Below, one piece after another: positions 7,698 to 16,211 of a DNA stretch of 64,000 nucleotides. The position numbers and the translations under genes were made by a program. A model generated the notes under the pieces. The model ran no database searches, was not told where the DNA came from, and saw only the letters and a list, made by a program, of their open reading frames with translations. How positions within the stretch are numbered: position 1 is the first letter of the stretch; each line of letters begins with the position of its first letter. Source of the stretch: Pseudomonadota bacterium (GTDB lineage: Bacteria > Desulfobacterota > Binatia > Binatales > Binataceae); NCBI GenBank assembly GCA_021324885.1, contig JAJPIF010000004.1, positions 186,001-250,000 on the forward strand, written 5' to 3'.

Positions 7698-9794
7698 TTA
7701 GACATTAATCAAAAGGTTGCCGAAACGATCAACCTCGGCGCTCTGATGCGGACGTACCGGCACCGTGGTGTGCGGCAGCTCGATAATCGCGGGGCCGGAA
7801 ATGCGATGGCCCGCGCGGATGATGGCGCCGTCGAAAATCGGCGTGTCGGCGTAGTGCTCCATCTCCCACCAATATACCGGGCGGCGGCTCTTTATCTTGG
7901 GTCTGGTTTTGCGCCTGGGCGGCGAGCTTTGCGCAAGTTCGATCTGCGGCAGAACTCCGAGAGCCTTCAATCGCAGCCGCAGTACCTCGACACCCGCCTC
8001 GCGATAACCGGCCCCTTCGCCGTAGCGCTGCGTGTACAGGGTCTGGAAATCGTCGATCAGGCGCTCCGCGTCGGCAGCCGTCAAAGTTCCATTGGGGACC
8101 GTAATTTCCAGATGGGAGACCTGCGCGCAGTACTTAATCGCGATAGACCGCTCCAGGATGATGCTGGACGCGTCGAAACCCAGCTCCCGCATGCGATGCT
8201 CGGCCTGCCGATCCATTTCAGCATAAACGGCGTTGAGCGCGGCTACATCCAGTGGTTCGCGCAGATAAAGGTTGCGCTCGTATAGATGGACCATCCCGCC
8301 GACATAGGTGCCCAGAGCGGACCATGCCGCGGCGGCATTGCCCAGCGGGACCGCGACTTTCCTGACACCCAGCTCGCGCGCATACATCGCGGCATGAGTG
8401 GGACCGCCGCCGCCGAACGCAAAGACCACGAAGTCGCGCGGATCGTAGCCGCGAAACAGCGTCAGGCGGCGAATCTCACCGGCCATCCGCGAATCAACGA
8501 TGCGGCAGATGCCCGCCGCGGTGTTCTCCAGGCTCAGCCCCAGCGCATCCGCCAGACGCGCGATTCCGCGCCGCGCCGCCGCGACATCGAGCCGTCTCTG
8601 TCCACCCAGAAAATAGTCCGGGTTGATGATCCCCAGTACGACGTTGGCATCGGTGACGGTCGGCTCCTCTCCGCCCTTGCCGTAGCACATCGGCCCGGGT
8701 TCGGCACCGGCGCTGCGCGGTCCGACCTTCATCGTGTTGCTGGCCGGATCGATGTAGGCAATACTGCCGCCGCCCGCGCCGATCGACACGACATCGATCA
8801 TCGGCAAACGCATCTCGAAGCGGTCCAGCACAGTTTCATTGCGGGTCATCGGCACGCCCTTGTAAACGATGCCGACATCGAAGGTCGTGCCGCCCATATC
8901 GGTCGTAATGATGTTGTCGTAGCCCATCTTGGGTCCGAGCACGCTGGAGCCCTGCACGCCGCTGACCGGACCGGAATCGATTGTGTAAAGCGGCGCCGCC
9001 GCCACTTCGTCCGGCGGCACGCATCCGCCCACACATCGCGCGAACATCACTTCGGAACCGAGACCGGCCTCGCGCGCGCGTTGGTTGATTCCCTGGATGT
9101 AGCGCCCCATCAGCGGGCCGACATAGGCATTGAACAAGGTCGCGACCGTACGACCGTGCTCGCCCAGAAAGGGAGCGACTTCGCACGAGCAACTGATGAA
9201 CAGATGTGGGGCAATCGAAGCGGCCAGCCGCTTGAGTGCCCTTTCGTGATCGGGATTTTGAAACGACCACAGCAGGCAAATCGCCAGCGCTTCGATTCCT
9301 TTCGCCACCAGGCGCTCGATCGCCTCTCGCGCCTGCTCCTGGTCCAGCCGCACCACCACCTCGCCCTTGCAGTCGATGCGTTCCGTAATCTCCTCGATAA
9401 ACTCCCGCGCGACCAGCGGACGCGGTTTTTCCGATCCCGCCATGTACAGCAATTCGTCCACGCCCAGGCCCTTGGAGCGGCCGCTGCCGTTCATGATGAA
9501 AATTGATTGGCCATGACCCGCCGTCGTCAGCAACCCGAGTTTGGCGCCGCGTTTGGTGACGATTGCATTGGTTGCGGTGGTGGTCGCATTGACCAGGATT
9601 CGCGTCTGGCTCAGGAAGTTGCGCGAATCCAGCCCCAGTGCCGACGCGGCGTTTTCGAGCGCATCGAAAAACCCCTGGGCGGGATTGGACGGGGTGGTCG
9701 GCGCCTTCGCCGTCGTAAACGATCCCTTGCTGGAATCGAAAACGGCGCAATCGGTGAAGGTGCCGCCAATATCAACGCCGACGATATACTTCAT
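7698..9794 (-). CDS. HyuA/acetone-carboxylase-beta-like ATP-binding subunit
   Basis: A 698-residue ASKHA-fold protein. The phosphate-1 loop VDIGGTFTD lies at residues 6-14, the phosphate-2 loop TDMGGTTFDVG near 300, GAGGGSIA near 345 and the FGGGGP block near 470. These mark hydantoinase A / acetone carboxylase beta subunits, which phosphorylate the substrate or bicarbonate. ATG at 9794 has GAGAGG 10 nt upstream. It is directly followed by its HyuB partner (18 nt), and preceded by a small lipoprotein gene (19 nt), in a probable six-gene operon. The fused gamma module in the partner points to a carboxylase complex. Confidence 0.88.
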   Translation of the reverse strand: MKYIVGVDIGGTFTDCAVFDSSKGSFTTAKAPTTPSNPAQGFFDALENAASALGLDSRNFLSQTRILVNATTTATNAIVTKRGAKLGLLTTAGHGQSIFIMNGSGRSKGLGVDELLYMAGSEKPRPLVAREFIEEITERIDCKGEVVVRLDQEQAREAIERLVAKGIEALAICLLWSFQNPDHERALKRLAASIAPHLFISCSCEVAPFLGEHGRTVATLFNAYVGPLMGRYIQGINQRAREAGLGSEVMFARCVGGCVPPDEVAAAPLYTIDSGPVSGVQGSSVLGPKMGYDNIITTDMGGTTFDVGIVYKGVPMTRNETVLDRFEMRLPMIDVVSIGAGGGSIAYIDPASNTMKVGPRSAGAEPGPMCYGKGGEEPTVTDANVVLGIINPDYFLGGQRRLDVAAARRGIARLADALGLSLENTAAGICRIVDSRMAGEIRRLTLFRGYDPRDFVVFAFGGGGPTHAAMYARELGVRKVAVPLGNAAAAWSALGTYVGGMVHLYERNLYLREPLDVAALNAVYAEMDRQAEHRMRELGFDASSIILERSIAIKYCAQVSHLEITVPNGTLTAADAERLIDDFQTLYTQRYGEGAGYREAGVEVLRLRLKALGVLPQIELAQSSPPRRKTRPKIKSRRPVYWWEMEHYADTPIFDGAIIRAGHRISGPAIIELPHTTVPVRPHQSAEVDRFGNLLINV

Positions 9795-9813
9795 ATTTCA
9801 CGAGCCTCTCATC

Positions 9814-10224
9814 TTATCTTCCATCGGGAGCGCGCGAAGGAGTTTTCGCTGCCGCTTCGGTTCCCGACGCGGTAGCGTGCGCGGCGGGTTTGACACGATG
9901 GTGCCTTCTCGATTTACGCCGGCGCCTCAGCTCCCGGTCATGCATCGCGATCAGGTAATTGATGCGCGCGATGTCGGCGTCGATCGCCTTGCTGTCCTCG
10001 TGCACGGTTTTCTCCGCATGGTCCGCCGCGGCCATCGCATCGCGCGCGGCTTTTTCCGCTGCTTTCGCCGACTTCTCCGCGCGATCGGCGGCGGCGTCGG
10101 CGCGTTTTGCCTGCAACTGCGTTTCCTGCGCCGATCGATTGGACAGCAGCGAACAGCCGGCGGCGAAAGTCGAAAGCGCCGCCATCACGATTGCCGTTTG
10201 AATTGTGATTGCGCGATAATCCAT
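9814..10224 (-). CDS. Lpp/OprI-like alanine-zipper lipoprotein
   Basis: A 136-residue protein with a lipoprotein signal: hydrophobic stretch then FAAGC, predicting lipidation at Cys24. Residues about 33-80 are an Ala/Lys/Asp heptad-rich helix (AADRAEKSAKAAEKAARDAM), as in OprI and Lpp, which form coiled-coil trimers tethering outer membrane to peptidoglycan. The basic tail RRRRKSRRHHR (about 100-110) could bind anionic polymers. It is placed 19 nt ahead of the carboxylase operon, an unusual neighbour; it may simply share a promoter from the 67-nt divergent gap to the SDR at 10292. Confidence 0.75.
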   Translation of the reverse strand: MDYRAITIQTAIVMAALSTFAAGCSLLSNRSAQETQLQAKRADAAADRAEKSAKAAEKAARDAMAAADHAEKTVHEDSKAIDADIARINYLIAMHDRELRRRRKSRRHHRVKPAAHATASGTEAAAKTPSRAPDGR

Positions 10225-10291
10225 AACTTCTGGTGTGCTTTTAGGTTAAGTTGCGGCAGGCGTCCAGTCAGACGCCGGAAAGGAAATTCTT

Positions 10292-11152
10292 ATGCAGTAC
10301 GCGCAAAAAGTCGCCGTGGTCACCGGCGCTGGCAGCGGTATCGGCCGCGGCTTGGCGGGCAAGGCGGGATCTTTGGGCATGAAAGTGGTCGCCTGCGATA
10401 TCGACAGGAACGGCCTGAAAGCCACCGAGGAAGATCTCAAACAGCAAGGCGTTGACGTTCTGTCGGTCCAGACCGACGTAACCGATTATAATTCCGTGGC
10501 CAATGCGGCCGACGCCGCGTACGCCCGCTTCGGACGCGTCAACCTGCTTTTCAATAATGCGGGCGTGCTGGTCAGCGGAATCTCGTGGGAGCGCAGCCTG
10601 GAGGACTGGCGCTGGAATCTGGACGTTAACGTGATGGGCGTCATCCACGGAATCAAGGCATTCGTGCCGCGGATGGTCGCCGGCGGCGAAGAAGGAATTG
10701 TCGTCAACACCGCGTCGGTCGGAGGTCTGACCGCGGGCCCGTTCATGGGGCCGTACACGACGTCGAAGTTTGCCGTAGTCGGGCTGACAGAAACCTTGCA
10801 CGCAGAGTTCGTGGTGCTCGGACTCAAGCTGCGCGCGGCCTGTCTGTGCCCGGGCGAGGTATCGACCAGGATCTTCCGCTCCGAACGCATCCGCCCGGAA
10901 AAGTTCGGCGTCAGGGCCGAATCCTCGCGGCAAGAGGACGTTAAAATGCATGAATATCTGGCCAATTTTGTGGAGGGCAAGGGTATCACGCCGGCTGAGC
11001 TGGCCGAGCGCGTCTTCGCCGCCCTGGACGCGGGCAAATTCTGGATCTTTCCGCATCCCGATTTCAAAAAGGCGTTTACGGAGAGATACGAGGCGATGAT
11101 GAAGGACGAAGCCGTCCGCGCCCGCCTGCCCCGGCAGGTAACGAAGAGTTGA
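10292..11152 (+). CDS. SDR family oxidoreductase
   Basis: A 286-residue classical SDR: TGAGSGIGRG near residue 11, NNAG near 88, active-site Ser in NTASVGG near 143 and YTTSK (YxxxK) near 160. The Asp at the end of strand 2 (ACDIDRNG) favours NAD(H). AGGAAA precedes ATG at 10292. It is transcribed away from the carboxylase operon across a 67-nt divergent gap, so both units could be co-regulated. Substrate not predictable from sequence. Confidence 0.9.
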   Translation: MQYAQKVAVVTGAGSGIGRGLAGKAGSLGMKVVACDIDRNGLKATEEDLKQQGVDVLSVQTDVTDYNSVANAADAAYARFGRVNLLFNNAGVLVSGISWERSLEDWRWNLDVNVMGVIHGIKAFVPRMVAGGEEGIVVNTASVGGLTAGPFMGPYTTSKFAVVGLTETLHAEFVVLGLKLRAACLCPGEVSTRIFRSERIRPEKFGVRAESSRQEDVKMHEYLANFVEGKGITPAELAERVFAALDAGKFWIFPHPDFKKAFTERYEAMMKDEAVRARLPRQVTKS

Positions 11153-11194
11153 GGAGACCCGAGTCCCCGCGAGGGAAAGGGCAACTTGCTTTAG

Positions 11195-11977
11195 TCAATT
11201 CATGATGAAGCCGGCGTCGACGTTGAGGGTCTGGCCGGTTACGCCGGAGGATTGGTCGCTGGCGAAGAACAGGGCGACTTTGGCGACTTCCTCTTCGCTG
11301 ACCATCCGCTGCATCGCGGCCGCCGACACGAAACCGCGCTCGACTTGCTCGTAGGGAACGCCCATCGCTTTGGCGCGCGCGCTGATCACCCGTTGGATCC
11401 GATCGCCGAGGACGGGGCCTGGGCAGATGCAATTGACCCTGATCCCGCTGCGGCCCCATTCACCGGCCCAGGTCTGGGTAAGGCTGATCATCGCCCATTT
11501 GCTGGCTGAATATGGCGCGCGAAAGGGATAGCCCCGTCGCCCCGACCCCGACGATATATTGATGATGCCTCCAGCCTTCTGCTGCTTCATGGTGGGCAGC
11601 ACCGCTCGCGCCGCCAACCACGTGCCAGTCAGATCGATGTCGATTACTTCCTGCCATTCCTCAGGCGTCATGTCGGTGGTCAGCTTGGTCACGCCTTCAA
11701 TTCCAGCGTTGTTAACCAGGATATCGATACGTCCGAAGCGGTTCAGCGTCTGCTCTGCCATCCGGGAGCAATCGGCGATTCTGGCGACATCGGTGGGAAC
11801 TGCGATGCAATCGGCGCCGAGACTCGCGACCTCCTGGCGCGTGCTCTCCAGCTTGTCCACCGAACGCGCCGCCAGCACGACGCGTGCTCCGGCTCGCGCA
11901 AACACCAACGCAATCTGGCGGCCGATACCGTATCCGCCGCCGGTTATGATTGCCACTTTGTTCGCCAGTTCCTGCAT
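11195..11977 (-). CDS. SDR family oxidoreductase
   Basis: A 260-residue classical SDR with TGGGYGIGRQ near residue 12, NNAGIEG near 91, Ser in NISSGSG near 142 and YSASK (YxxxK) near 156. The end of strand 2 reads LAARS, more like NADP-binding members. It converges on the SDR at 10292 (42 nt apart). It is the third SDR in 10 kb and only distantly similar to the other two, so it is not a recent duplicate. Substrate unknown. Confidence 0.9.
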   Translation of the reverse strand: MQELANKVAIITGGGYGIGRQIALVFARAGARVVLAARSVDKLESTRQEVASLGADCIAVPTDVARIADCSRMAEQTLNRFGRIDILVNNAGIEGVTKLTTDMTPEEWQEVIDIDLTGTWLAARAVLPTMKQQKAGGIINISSGSGRRGYPFRAPYSASKWAMISLTQTWAGEWGRSGIRVNCICPGPVLGDRIQRVISARAKAMGVPYEQVERGFVSAAAMQRMVSEEEVAKVALFFASDQSSGVTGQTLNVDAGFIMN

Positions 11978-12131
11978 TGTCCCTTACCTTGGGAGTTTCC
12001 GAACTCACGGCGCCATAAATACGATCAGTCGGCGGGGAAGAAAAGCGAGCATAGAGCCCCGAGCGCTTCTGAATTGGTCAAAATTGCATTATAATTCTCG
12101 CAATGCCTGACGCGATGAGTCCAAGCGCTTG

Positions 12132-12848
12132 ATGAAATCACCCGCGCCGATTTCCTTCTCCAGCCGTTTCCATCTGCTGAGCGTCCTCAAACTGGCGCTG
12201 ATCATCCTGTTGATCGGCGCCACCGTGTATCTGTTCATGACCCAGGAGGACCTCTTTCGCAACCCCCAGCTGATCAAGGCCGAAGTGCTGCGCTGGGGCG
12301 CATGGGGGCCGATCGGCTTCATTTTGCTGTTCGCGTTCGGCCCGTCGATGCTGGTGCCGGGCGCGGTAATGACGCTGGCGGCGGGACTGGCGTTCGGCAC
12401 GTTGTGGGGCTCGGTCTATTCGATAATCGGGGCTGATTTGGGCGCGCTGATCGCATTCGGAGCGGGCCGGTTTCTAGGCAAGGGCTTCGTCCATTCGCTG
12501 CTGAGCGGACGCTTCGGCGAGGTGATGGACAAGATCGCCCGCAACGGCTTCCAGATCATCCTGTATCTTCGGGTCTTCCCGATTATACCTTACAATGCGC
12601 TCAATCTGCTGGCGGGCGCTTCGCCGATCTCGTTCAGCGACTATTTCTGGGCCAGCGTGATCGGAATGATCCCGGGAACGATTTTGTTCGCGTTCCTGGG
12701 CAACGAACTGTGGCATCCGACCTCGCCGCGATTCATGCTGGCGCTGGCGTTGATCGCATTGAGCTTTCTGTTCGGCGAATTGTACCGCCGCACCCGCGTC
12801 GACCGCAGCCCGCAGATCGAAGAAGGCCCGACGCTGTCGCCCAAATAG
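12132..12848 (+). CDS. TVP38/TMEM64 (VTT/DedA-like) membrane protein
   Basis: A 238-residue polytopic membrane protein with about six hydrophobic segments. The core GWGPIGFIL...GAVMTLAAGLAFGTLWGS...GAGRFLGKG...NGFQIILYLRVFPIIPYNALNLLAGAS is the VTT/SNARE-associated domain of the TVP38/TMEM64 family. Some DedA/VTT relatives flip lipids between membrane leaflets; the role of this one is unknown. ATG at 12132 is preferred; a TTG lies one codon upstream and no strong ribosome-binding site is visible. It appears to be a single-gene unit, convergent with ahcY. Confidence 0.85.
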   Translation: MKSPAPISFSSRFHLLSVLKLALIILLIGATVYLFMTQEDLFRNPQLIKAEVLRWGAWGPIGFILLFAFGPSMLVPGAVMTLAAGLAFGTLWGSVYSIIGADLGALIAFGAGRFLGKGFVHSLLSGRFGEVMDKIARNGFQIILYLRVFPIIPYNALNLLAGASPISFSDYFWASVIGMIPGTILFAFLGNELWHPTSPRFMLALALIALSFLFGELYRRTRVDRSPQIEEGPTLSPK

Positions 12849-12855
12849 CTTTGTC

Positions 12856-12991
12856 CAGTGGGACAGGTATCCTTGCCTGTCATAGAGGCGCGAGTGTTTT
12901 TCTCGCTCGCTCCAACTTTGTCATTGAAGGAGGCGCGAGGAAAAGGGTTTCGCGCGTCCAACGACAAGCGCGGATGCCTGTCCCGCCACTG
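12856..12991. repeat. imperfect inverted-repeat element between convergent genes
   Basis: The left arm CAGTGGGACAGGTATCC (12856-12872) is mirrored by the complement of GGATGCCTGTCCCGCCACTG (12972-12991), differing by a 3-nt insertion and one substitution. Inside are two copies of GAGGCGCGAG. The size and layout resemble REP/BIME-like non-coding repeats. It lies in the gap between the TVP38 gene and convergent ahcY and could act as a bidirectional terminator or mRNA stabiliser. I saw no second full copy in this window. Confidence 0.45.
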
Positions 12992-13013
12992 TGCTCAGAC
13001 TCTCAATTAATAA

Positions 13014-14330
13014 TCAGGTGCCGGTCTGCCATGAGGTCAGATAATGCTTCTGTTCGGCGGAGAGCGAATCGATTTTGATTGCCATCGAAGACAGCTTCAG
13101 CGTTGCAACTTCCTCTTCAATCTCGCGCGGGACGTTGTGGACCTTCACTTGATGGGTCCTGGAACCGGCCGCCCATCGTGCGCAGAGCGCCTGGGTGGCG
13201 AAACTCATGTCCATCACCTGGGCCGGATGGCCTTCGGCGCAGGTTAGGTTGACCAGGCGGCCCTGGCCCAGAAGGTAAAGCTTCTTTCCGCTGCGCAGAT
13301 GGTAGGCGTCGACATTGGGCACCACCTCCCTTTCGATTCTGCGCGTCAGCTTGCGCAGCGCGGCCAGGTCGATTTCGACGTCGAAATGGCCCGAATTCGA
13401 CAGGATCGCGCCGTCTTTCATCAGGTCGAAATGATCGCCGTTGATTACCTGCTTGTCGCCGGTGACGGTGATGAAGACGTCGCCCAGCTTCGCTGCCTGC
13501 TTCATCGGCATCACCTGGTAGCCTTCCATCGCGGCCTGCAGCGCACGAATCGGATCGACCTCGGTGACGATTACGTTGGCGCCCATGCCGTGCGCCCGCG
13601 AGGCGACACCGCGCCCGCACCATCCGTAGCCCGCCACCACGACCACCGAGCCGCCCAGCAGAATCCCGGTGGCGCGCATAATCGCTTCCATCGTGGACTG
13701 GCCGGTGCCGTAGCGGTTGTCGAACAGATGCTTGGTCTCAGCGTCGTTGACGGCAACCACCGGAATCTTGAGCGCCCCGTCGTTTTCCATCGCGCGCAGC
13801 CGGATTACACCGGTGGTGGTCTCCTCCATGCTGGCAATCACCTCCGAAGCCTGGGCCGTATATTCGGTATGCAGCAGGCTGACGAGGTCGGCGCCATCGT
13901 CCATCGTGATACTCGGATGGCTGTCGAGGACTGTGCGCAGATGCTTGTAATAGGTGTCGCGATCCTCGCCGTGAATCGCGAAGCAGGAAATCCCCTCATG
14001 TTTGACCAGCGCGGCGGCGACGTCGTCCTGCGTGGACAGCGGGTTGGAGGCGCACGCGAACACCTGTGCCCCGCCGGCCTTGAGCGCACGCAGCAGGTTG
14101 GCGGTTTCGCAGGTGATATGCAGACAGGCGCCCAGGCGCAGGCCGCGCAGCGGTTTGTCCCTGGCGAACTGCTCGCGGATCACGCGCAGGACGGGCATTT
14201 GCTGATCGGCCCACAGGATCCGGCGGCGGCCCTGGTCGGCCAGACTGAGGTCGGCCACGTCATAATTTCGGGGGGCGCTTTTGACGCGTAGAGCGGAAAC
14301 CGCCTTGCGGCGGCTTTTGATTGTAGCCAC
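13014..14330 (-). CDS. ahcY: adenosylhomocysteinase, archaeal/Thermotoga-type
   Basis: A 438-residue enzyme hydrolysing S-adenosylhomocysteine to homocysteine and adenosine in the methyl cycle. The substrate domain has HITCETANL; the NAD-binding domain has GYGWCGRGVA near 237. It lacks the ~40-residue insertion of most proteobacterial enzymes and ends in HYLTSWQTGT instead of the classical Lys/Tyr-containing tail that reaches the neighbouring subunit's NAD. That short end is typical of archaeal and Thermotoga enzymes. It follows metK by 56 nt in the same direction, forming a methyl-cycle operon. Confidence 0.93.
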   Translation of the reverse strand: MATIKSRRKAVSALRVKSAPRNYDVADLSLADQGRRRILWADQQMPVLRVIREQFARDKPLRGLRLGACLHITCETANLLRALKAGGAQVFACASNPLSTQDDVAAALVKHEGISCFAIHGEDRDTYYKHLRTVLDSHPSITMDDGADLVSLLHTEYTAQASEVIASMEETTTGVIRLRAMENDGALKIPVVAVNDAETKHLFDNRYGTGQSTMEAIMRATGILLGGSVVVVAGYGWCGRGVASRAHGMGANVIVTEVDPIRALQAAMEGYQVMPMKQAAKLGDVFITVTGDKQVINGDHFDLMKDGAILSNSGHFDVEIDLAALRKLTRRIEREVVPNVDAYHLRSGKKLYLLGQGRLVNLTCAEGHPAQVMDMSFATQALCARWAAGSRTHQVKVHNVPREIEEEVATLKLSSMAIKIDSLSAEQKHYLTSWQTGT

Positions 14331-14386
14331 TTGATTAACTCCGAATCGAGGTGCCGGCCGAAAGCCGCGCCGGTTGACGGTATGGG

Positions 14387-15571
14387 CTAACGGCCGTTGA
14401 TACCGAAAGCGCTCTGCAGCGCCTGCGACATATCATTTTTTTCCCAGGTAAACAGCCCATCATGGGGAGTGCGGCCAAAATGACCGTAAGCGGCGGTGGG
14501 CCGGTAAATCGGGCGTTTCAGGTCAAGCTTGCGGATGATTCCGGCCGGACGGAAATCGAACAGTTCGCGCAGGGTGGATGACAGCTTGGTGTCGGGCACG
14601 ATTCCCGTACCGAACGTATCCACCAGCAGCGATACCGGTTCGGCGACGCCGATCGCGTAGGCGACCTGGATCTCGCATTTGCGCGCCAGCCCCGCCGCGA
14701 CCACATTCTTGGCCACGTGACGCGCCATGTAGCAGGCCGAGCGATCCACCTTGGACGGATCCTTGCCTGAGAACGCGCCGCCCCCATGACGGCCGTAGCC
14801 GCCGTAGGTATCGACGATTATTTTGCGCCCGGTCAGACCGCAGTCGCCCTGCGGCCCGCCGACCACGAAGCGGCCGGTGGGATTGACGAAATATTTGGTC
14901 GATTTGTCCAGGTACTGCGGCGGGATCACCTTCTTGACTACTTCCTCGATCATGGCCTCGCGCAGTGTTTCGTATTTCACGTCGGCGCTGTGCTGGGTCG
15001 AGATGACCACGGTTTCGACGCCCACCGGGCGGTCGTCCGCGTAGCGCACCGTGACCTGGCTTTTCGCGTCGGGGCGCAGGAAATCGAACTTCTTTTCTTT
15101 GCGGATTTTGGTCAGGTACTCCATCAGCTTGTGGGCCAGCAGGATCGGTAGCGGCATCAGCTCCAGCGTCTCATCGCAGGCAAAGCCGAACATCAGCCCC
15201 TGGTCTCCCGCACCCTGCTCCTTGAACAGGCCTTCGCCCTCGGTCACTCCCTGCGAAATATCGGGAGACTGACGCTCGATAGCGGTCAGCACCGCGCAGG
15301 TGTTGCCGTCGAATCCGATCGAGGAATCGTCGTAGCCGATATCCAGCACGGTTTTGCGCGCGATGGTGGAGTAATCGATTTTGGCGTTGCTGGTGATTTC
15401 TCCGGCCAGCACGATCATCCCGGTTTTCGCCAGGCTTTCCAAGGCGACGCGCGAGTTCGGATCCTGTTCCAGCAAGGCGTCCAGCACCGCGTCCGAAATC
15501 TGGTCGCACATCTTGTCCGGATGACCTTCGGAGACCGACTCCGAAGTGAAAAGGAAATCTTTTAACGCCAT
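14387..15571 (-). CDS. metK: S-adenosylmethionine synthetase
   Basis: A 394-residue bacterial-type MAT that makes S-adenosylmethionine from methionine and ATP. Diagnostic motifs are [16 protein letters not shown] at the N-terminus, [10 protein letters not shown] near 120 and [16 protein letters not shown] near 262. ATG at 15571 is preceded by AGGAG at 6-nt spacing. It is upstream of ahcY (56 nt) and probably co-transcribed with it. A long leader (about 150 nt) with a possible promoter precedes it; no known SAM or SAH riboswitch class was recognised there. Confidence 0.97.
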   Translation of the reverse strand: MALKDFLFTSESVSEGHPDKMCDQISDAVLDALLEQDPNSRVALESLAKTGMIVLAGEITSNAKIDYSTIARKTVLDIGYDDSSIGFDGNTCAVLTAIERQSPDISQGVTEGEGLFKEQGAGDQGLMFGFACDETLELMPLPILLAHKLMEYLTKIRKEKKFDFLRPDAKSQVTVRYADDRPVGVETVVISTQHSADVKYETLREAMIEEVVKKVIPPQYLDKSTKYFVNPTGRFVVGGPQGDCGLTGRKIIVDTYGGYGRHGGGAFSGKDPSKVDRSACYMARHVAKNVVAAGLARKCEIQVAYAIGVAEPVSLLVDTFGTGIVPDTKLSSTLRELFDFRPAGIIRKLDLKRPIYRPTAAYGHFGRTPHDGLFTWEKNDMSQALQSAFGINGR

Positions 15572-15593
15572 TTTTCTCCTGGTGAATGCGTAT

Positions 15594-15758
15594 GAACAAC
15601 CGCGGATGCGAGAGTTGTCCCACAGCTGCGCCCGATACCTACAGACTGCGCCTGATTTTCGCTCGTAGTAATCGTCAGGAACATAACAACCTGCCCAACT
15701 TGGAGCAGTGAATACGCAGACTCGCCTTGGTAATAACGGAACCTGACCATCGGGTCAA
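15594..15758 (-). promoter_or_regulatory. putative metK promoter and leader hairpin
   Basis: On the minus strand TTGACC (15758-15753) and TATTAC (15735-15730) are 17 nt apart, a reasonable sigma-70 promoter. The transcript would carry a leader of about 150 nt that contains the hairpin GGACAAC (15620-15614) / GTTGTTC (15600-15594), 13-nt loop, shortly before the ribosome-binding site. No SAM-I, SAM-II or SAH aptamer signature was seen. Confidence 0.35.
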
Positions 15759-15796
15759 TAATTTATGCGCCTTAAGCCGAATAGAATACCAAGCTT

Positions 15797-16093
15797 TCAT
15801 TCTTCGCCAAAGCCGTCGCCGACCAGGCCGCCCAATTCAGCCACCGCCGCCTGGGCGTCTTCCCCTTCCGCTCGCAAACGCACACGGGTCCCCTTTCCCG
15901 CTCCCAGCATCAGCAACGCGGTCACGCTGCGGGCGCTGGCCGAATCCTTGCCCTTGATGACCGTGACTTTGGATTTGAATTTGGCAGCGGCCTGAGCCAG
16001 GGCGCTGGCTGCGCGCAAATGCAGGCCCAGACGGTTTTTGATTTCCACGGTTTCTTCGGCGACATTCGGCTCTGCACTTTCAGACATTACCAT
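15797..16093 (-). CDS. HPr-family phosphocarrier protein
   Basis: About 98 residues. NRLGLHLRAAS (His25) corresponds to the phospho-His site GLHARPA of HPr, and DSASARSVTALLMLGAG to the regulatory Ser-46 helix. HPr relays phosphate from Enzyme I to PTS permeases or, in bacteria without sugar PTS, to regulatory branches. The start is uncertain: ATG at 16093 or 16087; the frame is open further upstream but that part is not HPr-like. No Enzyme I, EIIA or HprK is in the window. It lies between the nanoRNase and metK genes, all in one direction. Confidence 0.85.
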   Translation of the reverse strand: MVMSESAEPNVAEETVEIKNRLGLHLRAASALAQAAAKFKSKVTVIKGKDSASARSVTALLMLGAGKGTRVRLRAEGEDAQAAVAELGGLVGDGFGEE

Positions 16094-16211
16094 CCGGGCG
16101 CATCGCGTCTTTGCCCTCCTCCGGCATACAGCCCCGCCCGTCGGCAGGCGCCGCACTTACAATATGACAAAAACCTGAGTTCAAAGGGACCAGAGACGGA
16201 CGCGCTTGGGG

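Noticed and set aside
8286-9506. 406-codon frame antisense to the HyuA-type gene
   Set aside because: Shadow of a well-motifed gene; no family signature.
15572-15730. SAM or SAH riboswitch before metK
   Set aside because: Leader length is suggestive, but none of the conserved SAM-I, SAM-II or SAH aptamer strings could be found by eye.
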